64,000 nt of DNA. Origin: JAYQKL01 sp038142705 (GTDB lineage: Bacteria > Pseudomonadota > Alphaproteobacteria > RS24). Position 1 is the stretch's first letter. Each line of letters starts with the position of its first letter. The notes under the pieces are model-generated. The model made no database searches and was not told where the DNA came from. It saw only the letters and a list, made by a program, of their open reading frames with translations. This document shows positions 59,649-64,000 of this stretch, in pieces. Where the stretch lies: NCBI GenBank assembly GCA_965217015.1, contig OZ244224.1, positions 992,001-1,056,000 of the forward strand, written 5' to 3'. The position numbers and the translations under genes are program-made.

Positions 59649-62453
59649 TCAAATCAATCCCATCTGCCGGTCACCGGCAAAGTCTTCATCGGTCAATGAT
59701 GCGGCTATCGCTGAAATATCGCTCCATGCTGCGATCAGACCGTTATAAGCCGTACCCTCTTTGGAATCATTGCGCTTCGTTGTGGCGATATCATAGAGAT
59801 TATACGCCAGCTCTTTGGCGGATTCCGCCTTTTCCGGCCCCATCAGCTTCATGAGTTTTGCCGCTTCCGTATCACCCTCTTCTTGCTGAATGCGTATGAG
59901 GTGCTGGCAGCATTCCCATATGGTGAGGTGTGTGTCGGTTCGCGGGTCCCAGCCTTCATCCATTTCGTTGCGTGGCAGCAGGCGGAATTTGCCGCCTGAG
60001 GACTCGGCGACTTCGGCATGAACCAAGCTTTCGACCGCTATGCCTTTGGCATTAGCGATATTATTGGCAGTGCCAAAATCACTCTGAGAAAACCCGTGCT
60101 GCTCGAACCATGTCAGCGCAAAAGATGTATCGGCATCAAAATCGCCATCGCTATCGCCAAGTTCGGCATTAATAAGTTGCAGCGCGGTTTTGACGCTCAT
60201 GGGCGTATCATCGCTTTCCAGCACAGAGGTATAGCGGCTGAAAATACCAATACCGGGGCCGATAGAACTTTGCGGGATATCAGCCGGCGCGATATTGGCG
60301 GCTTTCAGTTTTTCAATCGCCGCCGGCAATTCGCGTTTGAGCTCACGGATAAACTCGGCGCGGGTAATGCTCGGCGCAGCCTGACCGCGTTGTCGGCAGA
60401 CGAGCACAACGGAATTGGCCAGTGCATTTGTTCCTGAGGCTACCATGCGATTTGCCATTTCCGTCCGCATAGGCCATGTGCCAACAACAGCATAGCCTGC
60501 CTCAATTACGGCTTGCAGGAAAGTCGCCCAGCCAGTGGAGCTAATGCCCTCTTGTTCAACTTCCGATTGTTTAAAGGCGTAATAAATAGTGGCCGGAATA
60601 TCCTTATGGCTCTGTTCAGCCATATTTTTAATCGCTTTGCCCATGCCGGTAAGAAAGAAATCTTCAGCTTCCTCTTTGCCGCCATGTCGATAAGGCGTCG
60701 CCACCAATTCTTCCGTTTTTGGCGTCGCCATAACGCCGAAAAGGTCTGGATAAACATCTTTCAACGCGGGCTTCATCCAGCAGAAAAAGAAATCTGATAG
60801 GTCAGCATAACCAATATTGTCATAATAGGGTGGGTCTGTGGAGATGACTGTATTGGAAGGGTATCGAACTGTCTGGGCATCATGATTTATCAGGGTTCCT
60901 TTCACTAAAGCCGGCATTTGGGCTACTGCTTTCCAAACCCAGTTAACCATAGCCATCCAGTTTCCCGAGGAACTTGAAAAGGGGTTTGCTTCCGCATAGT
61001 CCCAGACCATTGGTATAGCTTGTCGTCCAAAGGTATTCCGCATTTTTTCGCCTGGACTATGCCATGAGCATATCGACGACCAGTAGTCCGAGCATTTGCT
61101 TGTTGAGAAACCAATGAATATGCCTATGGCATCAGCGTAAGCCTTTGCGCCGATGCCGCCATCACGCAGTGGGGTTTGGTCATTGGACAGACCCGCGGCC
61201 AATGCATCTTTCTCAATCTGCCCACGCGCTTCATGCACCAGCTCACTAAATGTATTCAGCGCCACTAATTGCCGATCAGTGAAAAGATCGCCATAGGTTC
61301 CTAACCCATACGGGGGCGTCCAAAACGCCCGTTTGTCTCCTGATAGCGGGGTATCCGGTTTTGTTTGTGGCTTTTGTGACGAAGCTATTTGCGTATGTTC
61401 ATCAATAGGGCTGAGATATACACGACCCCGCTTTCCCTCGGCAACAATCGCAATTAATGTCGATTTCATTCGACCTTCGCATCCAGATCTTTTTACATAT
61501 TCAGGCTCAATCGCGGCCCCGCTAAGAAGGCAGACAAAATTTGCACCTCGCCCAGATTTGGTTCCGGTTTTTGCCACCTCCATTTGTTCTTTTGAGCCAC
61601 CCTCGCGAATTTCATATCTTATCGTTTTGGTTGCGCGGTCAACAATTGGTTCAATCCACACTTCTTTGCCTTTTTTTGTGCTGAGTGCAAAGCTAGATGC
61701 AATCGGCACATCAACACCATCAAAGGCCGGGTCAGGGCTCGGCACAGTGCGTGCCCAAATCCAGGCAATGACTTTGGCTTTTCCACCACCATGCTGCGCG
61801 GGAAGGTCGACTTGCGGATAAAGATGGCCGATCCGCTCAAAGGCTTTTTCGCGCATCCATTCGCCATAATATTTTACGTCCGACGCCAAACCCTCGGCAT
61901 TGCGGTAGCTCATGCGCTTTTCAATATCCGGATTGACCGGTGACTGGTCTTTGAAAAGCGGCGGGATCTCAATCATCGCCTTGCCAATCATCACCGCCAC
62001 CGGGTTTAAATCACTGCCATAAGCCGGCAGCCCCAGGCGTTGTGCCTCAAGCGGTATCGACCCGCCGCCGGAAAACGGGTCATAGACCGGCGGCATTTCG
62101 CCATTATTGCTGGCTAAAATTTCTGCCCGTGCGCGACCAAGCACTTCTTCATTGGTGCTGTTTTCCCACAAGACCAATTCTTCAATAATCCGAAACAGCC
62201 GCTCGCGTTCTTCCTGCTGGGCTTCTTCAGTCGGGAACTTGTCCGGATGGGCTGAGGGGTCATCGACTAATTGGGCAAATAAAACAGCGCGACACGCCGC
62301 CAGCGGTCGCCGCGCCCAATAAAGGTGCAAAGTCGATGGATGGCCATGACGAATGGATTTTTCGTGCGCTGAGGCAGCACTGATTGCCGCCAATGGCAAT
62401 GCCACTTCAATCAGTTTTTTCTTCCTATTTTGACCAGTTGGTGTTGGGGTCAT
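59649..62453 (-). CDS. DUF1156 adenine-specific DNA methyltransferase
   Basis: A 934-residue N6-adenine methylase. The N-terminal DUF1156 region (KKKLIEVALPLAAISAASAHEK, STLHLYWARRPLAACRA) is followed by the SAM-binding motif VYDPFSGGGSIPLEA (123-137) and catalytic DPPY (540-543) in VISTDPPYYDNIGYADL. The long distance between the two motifs is usual for this family (COG1743-type). It would mark host DNA as self. The start overlaps the previous stop by 4 bases (ATGA). Confidence 0.92.
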   Translation of the reverse strand: MTPTPTGQNRKKKLIEVALPLAAISAASAHEKSIRHGHPSTLHLYWARRPLAACRAVLFAQLVDDPSAHPDKFPTEEAQQEERERLFRIIEELVLWENSTNEEVLGRARAEILASNNGEMPPVYDPFSGGGSIPLEAQRLGLPAYGSDLNPVAVMIGKAMIEIPPLFKDQSPVNPDIEKRMSYRNAEGLASDVKYYGEWMREKAFERIGHLYPQVDLPAQHGGGKAKVIAWIWARTVPSPDPAFDGVDVPIASSFALSTKKGKEVWIEPIVDRATKTIRYEIREGGSKEQMEVAKTGTKSGRGANFVCLLSGAAIEPEYVKRSGCEGRMKSTLIAIVAEGKRGRVYLSPIDEHTQIASSQKPQTKPDTPLSGDKRAFWTPPYGLGTYGDLFTDRQLVALNTFSELVHEARGQIEKDALAAGLSNDQTPLRDGGIGAKAYADAIGIFIGFSTSKCSDYWSSICSWHSPGEKMRNTFGRQAIPMVWDYAEANPFSSSSGNWMAMVNWVWKAVAQMPALVKGTLINHDAQTVRYPSNTVISTDPPYYDNIGYADLSDFFFCWMKPALKDVYPDLFGVMATPKTEELVATPYRHGGKEEAEDFFLTGMGKAIKNMAEQSHKDIPATIYYAFKQSEVEQEGISSTGWATFLQAVIEAGYAVVGTWPMRTEMANRMVASGTNALANSVVLVCRQRGQAAPSITRAEFIRELKRELPAAIEKLKAANIAPADIPQSSIGPGIGIFSRYTSVLESDDTPMSVKTALQLINAELGDSDGDFDADTSFALTWFEQHGFSQSDFGTANNIANAKGIAVESLVHAEVAESSGGKFRLLPRNEMDEGWDPRTDTHLTIWECCQHLIRIQQEEGDTEAAKLMKLMGPEKAESAKELAYNLYDIATTKRNDSKEGTAYNGLIAAWSDISAIAASLTDEDFAGDRQMGLI

Positions 62454-64000
62454 GCGGGTTCCTCTGCTCGCGCCAATAAATCACGCAAATTAAAATTCAC
62501 AGAAACACCATCACTCCCGGGCTCTACATCAAGAAAAGGGCGACGTATATATTTCGGCTGGTGGGCGAAGCCATTATCAACTTCGACCACGGCCAGAATA
62601 AATTTATCCGGCTGATTCTTCGAGGAAATGATTTCATTTTTTGTTACTGTGACAGTCTCAGCCCCGGCCGTCCGACCCTTGACCTCAATAAAGCGCAGGC
62701 TGCGGGCCTGTGGGTCGAAGCTTTCAATGTCATAGCCGCACTTATCAGCCGAGACATCCCGCGGTTCATTACCCAAAGCACGCTCTGCCGCCATTACCGC
62801 GTCCATGCCTGCTTTTTCAACAGCAGCGCGATTATCCGGATTTTCTTCAAAGGCACCCGGCGTGCCAGCCGATTGTTTCATGTCCAGCAAACCCTGCGGC
62901 ACGATCAGCAAGCCACCCTTAACGACAGGTGTCGAGGCTGCAATGGCGCGTTCGCGCGCCAGCTCATCAAGACGGCGCTTAAGACGATCAGCCAAGTCCT
63001 CCGCGCGCCGCTCGGCATTCTGCCAATTCACGCGCGTCTTTTTGCCAGTCTTTTCTTCTTCCTTCAATTGCGCAGAGCGATTGTCCCAATAGCGAATCTC
63101 CTGCTTCAGACGCTGCTCGACCTCGGTCTGCACCTTCTCAATTTCTGGCAGACGACGTTCTTTTACTTCTCCCAGATGCGATTGCGCCAGATTCACAATA
63201 GCAAACTCTTTGATCTTGTCTTCAATGCTGCCTTGTAGCCAGCTCTCAGACATTTCAGCCGAGACCAGAGTCAATTCCGCTTGTGTCGCCGGACGTAGGT
63301 TCAAATGCGGTGCTATGCCGCCATTGGATACTGTGCCATTTTTCGCGAGGCGCGCGAATTGTAGGCGCTGAGAAACCACTTGCTGAGCGCCTGAGCTCGT
63401 TTTCCGCCCATCTTGAATGGCGTGCTCAACCAAAAATAAGGCATCAAGTTCGGTCGCAACATCAGAAGGGTCGACCATGACCGCACCCTGCTTCATCAAA
63501 TGGCTGAATTCTTCATGAATAAGGTCAATGACACTATCCAGCAAAGGATGCCCCGGGAAGACAAACTCGGCCACTGGCTGCTGATTGATAAGCTTTTTAT
63601 CGAAGCAAATCCGCTCATAAGCCTTTTGAACCGGCGAACCTCTGCCTATCTGGCGGTCCCGCTCCATGACGCGCACAGGAACACGCTTTATCTCAAAACG
63701 ACCCGGTTCTTGTTGCTTCAGCTTGCCGCCAAGGCGCTCGAAGGCTTCAATAAAAAAACCTTGAATATGATGGGGCTGCAAACGTTGAGCATCGGCGCGC
63801 TCCATTTCCATTCGCACATTTTCGACTTGCTCCGCTGGCATCATGTCATTGGTCAGCTTCCGCTTAGACATGATTTCTTTGATGTGATCTATGTCGATTG
63901 CACCATCAACCTTTTCATCTAACCTTGCACGGACATCGTCACGGTCGCCATATTGAATGGCCTCCCACAAAAGGTCTTTGAGAGAATTGCCTTCAAACAA
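62450..64000 (-). CDS. C-terminal part of a helicase with DUF3883 domain (partial)
   Basis: The visible 516 residues are the C-terminal part of a longer protein that continues beyond base 64000. The first residues fit the region after the SNF2 helicase core in large defence helicases. A coiled coil (about 275-350) is followed by a DUF3883 domain (about 390-495), with the restriction-endonuclease-like segment DKCGYDIESFD and FIEVKGR, whose Asp, Glu and Lys fit a PD-(D/E)xK-type site. The helicase motifs themselves are outside the window. It is the upstream partner of the DUF1156 methylase, overlapping it by 4 bases. Confidence 0.8.
   Translation of the reverse strand: MFEGNSLKDLLWEAIQYGDRDDVRARLDEKVDGAIDIDHIKEIMSKRKLTNDMMPAEQVENVRMEMERADAQRLQPHHIQGFFIEAFERLGGKLKQQEPGRFEIKRVPVRVMERDRQIGRGSPVQKAYERICFDKKLINQQPVAEFVFPGHPLLDSVIDLIHEEFSHLMKQGAVMVDPSDVATELDALFLVEHAIQDGRKTSSGAQQVVSQRLQFARLAKNGTVSNGGIAPHLNLRPATQAELTLVSAEMSESWLQGSIEDKIKEFAIVNLAQSHLGEVKERRLPEIEKVQTEVEQRLKQEIRYWDNRSAQLKEEEKTGKKTRVNWQNAERRAEDLADRLKRRLDELARERAIAASTPVVKGGLLIVPQGLLDMKQSAGTPGAFEENPDNRAAVEKAGMDAVMAAERALGNEPRDVSADKCGYDIESFDPQARSLRFIEVKGRTAGAETVTVTKNEIISSKNQPDKFILAVVEVDNGFAHQPKYIRRPFLDVEPGSDGVSVNFNLRDLLARAEEPA

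Noticed and set aside
1..64000. CRISPR arrays or insertion sequences
   Set aside because: No spaced direct repeats and no transposase-like gene or terminal repeats were seen; the integrase island is the only mobile element supported.

Overview
The window looks like the chromosome of a Gram-negative bacterium, probably an aquatic alphaproteobacterium. The grounds are a TonB-dependent receptor, several lipoproteins with lipoboxes, a complete protocatechuate 4,5-cleavage (lig) operon of the sphingomonad type, and a tRNA-Thr fragment used as an integration site. No rRNA, intact tRNA or CRISPR array is present. The taxonomic call is inference from gene content only.

Region 1 (1-5.8 kb) holds an RND/MMPL exporter operon with a YCF48-like lipoprotein on the minus strand. 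It is divergent from a XylR/DmpR-type sigma-54 activator. A sigma-54 promoter-like site lies between them and points at the exporter operon. Just downstream of the activator is a decayed relic of a XylG/DmpC-type 2-hydroxymuconic semialdehyde dehydrogenase, which suggests that an older meta-cleavage pathway was lost.

Region 2 (6-47 kb) is a large, rather AT-rich aromatic catabolism region. It has two arylsulfatases, a periplasmic arylsulfate sulfotransferase, a TonB-dependent receptor and an MFS transporter. It also has an alcohol dehydrogenase, two aldehyde dehydrogenases, an SDR, an MDR reductase, a thiolase, a gamma-resorcylate-decarboxylase-like amidohydrolase, and a 2-oxoacid dehydrogenase complex with two E1 pairs, one E2 and one E3. 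The lig operon ligK-galD-(DUF1932)-ligJ-ligI-ligA-ligB-ligC-AKR is complete from protocatechuate to pyruvate and oxaloacetate. thiC lies at the end of one catabolic operon and could supply the thiamine cofactor for the E1 enzymes. A palindrome of the form TNGTNNNACNA, the operator architecture of FadR-type GntR regulators, recurs upstream of the sulfatases, receptor, ADH/SDR and E2/ASST genes at helically phased spacings (22, 52 and 96 bp). An FCD-type GntR regulator sits in the middle of the region. My reading is a regulon for uptake, desulfation and side-chain oxidation of sulfated aromatics that feeds ring cleavage; the substrate is not proven by sequence.

Region 3 (47.3-48.9 kb) is a succinate-semialdehyde-dehydrogenase-like gene of higher GC, then a 46-bp 3' fragment of tRNA-Thr(TGT).

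Region 4 (48.9-64 kb, continuing past the window) is an integrated mobile island: tyrosine integrase, AlpA-like excisionase, RepA-like ATPase, a 218-bp hairpin-rich spacer, then a six-gene minus-strand operon. In transcription order the operon encodes a helicase with a C-terminal DUF3883 domain (partial), a DUF1156 adenine methylase, a HEPN-DUF499 ATPase, two small unknown proteins, and a UPF1-like helicase fused to a coiled coil, a single-HKD phospholipase-D-like nuclease and two zinc fingers. This resembles helicase-methylase-ATPase and DISARM-related antiphage loci, but the terminal helicase-nuclease fusion and the two small proteins are not a combination I recognise. It is the best candidate here for an undescribed system.
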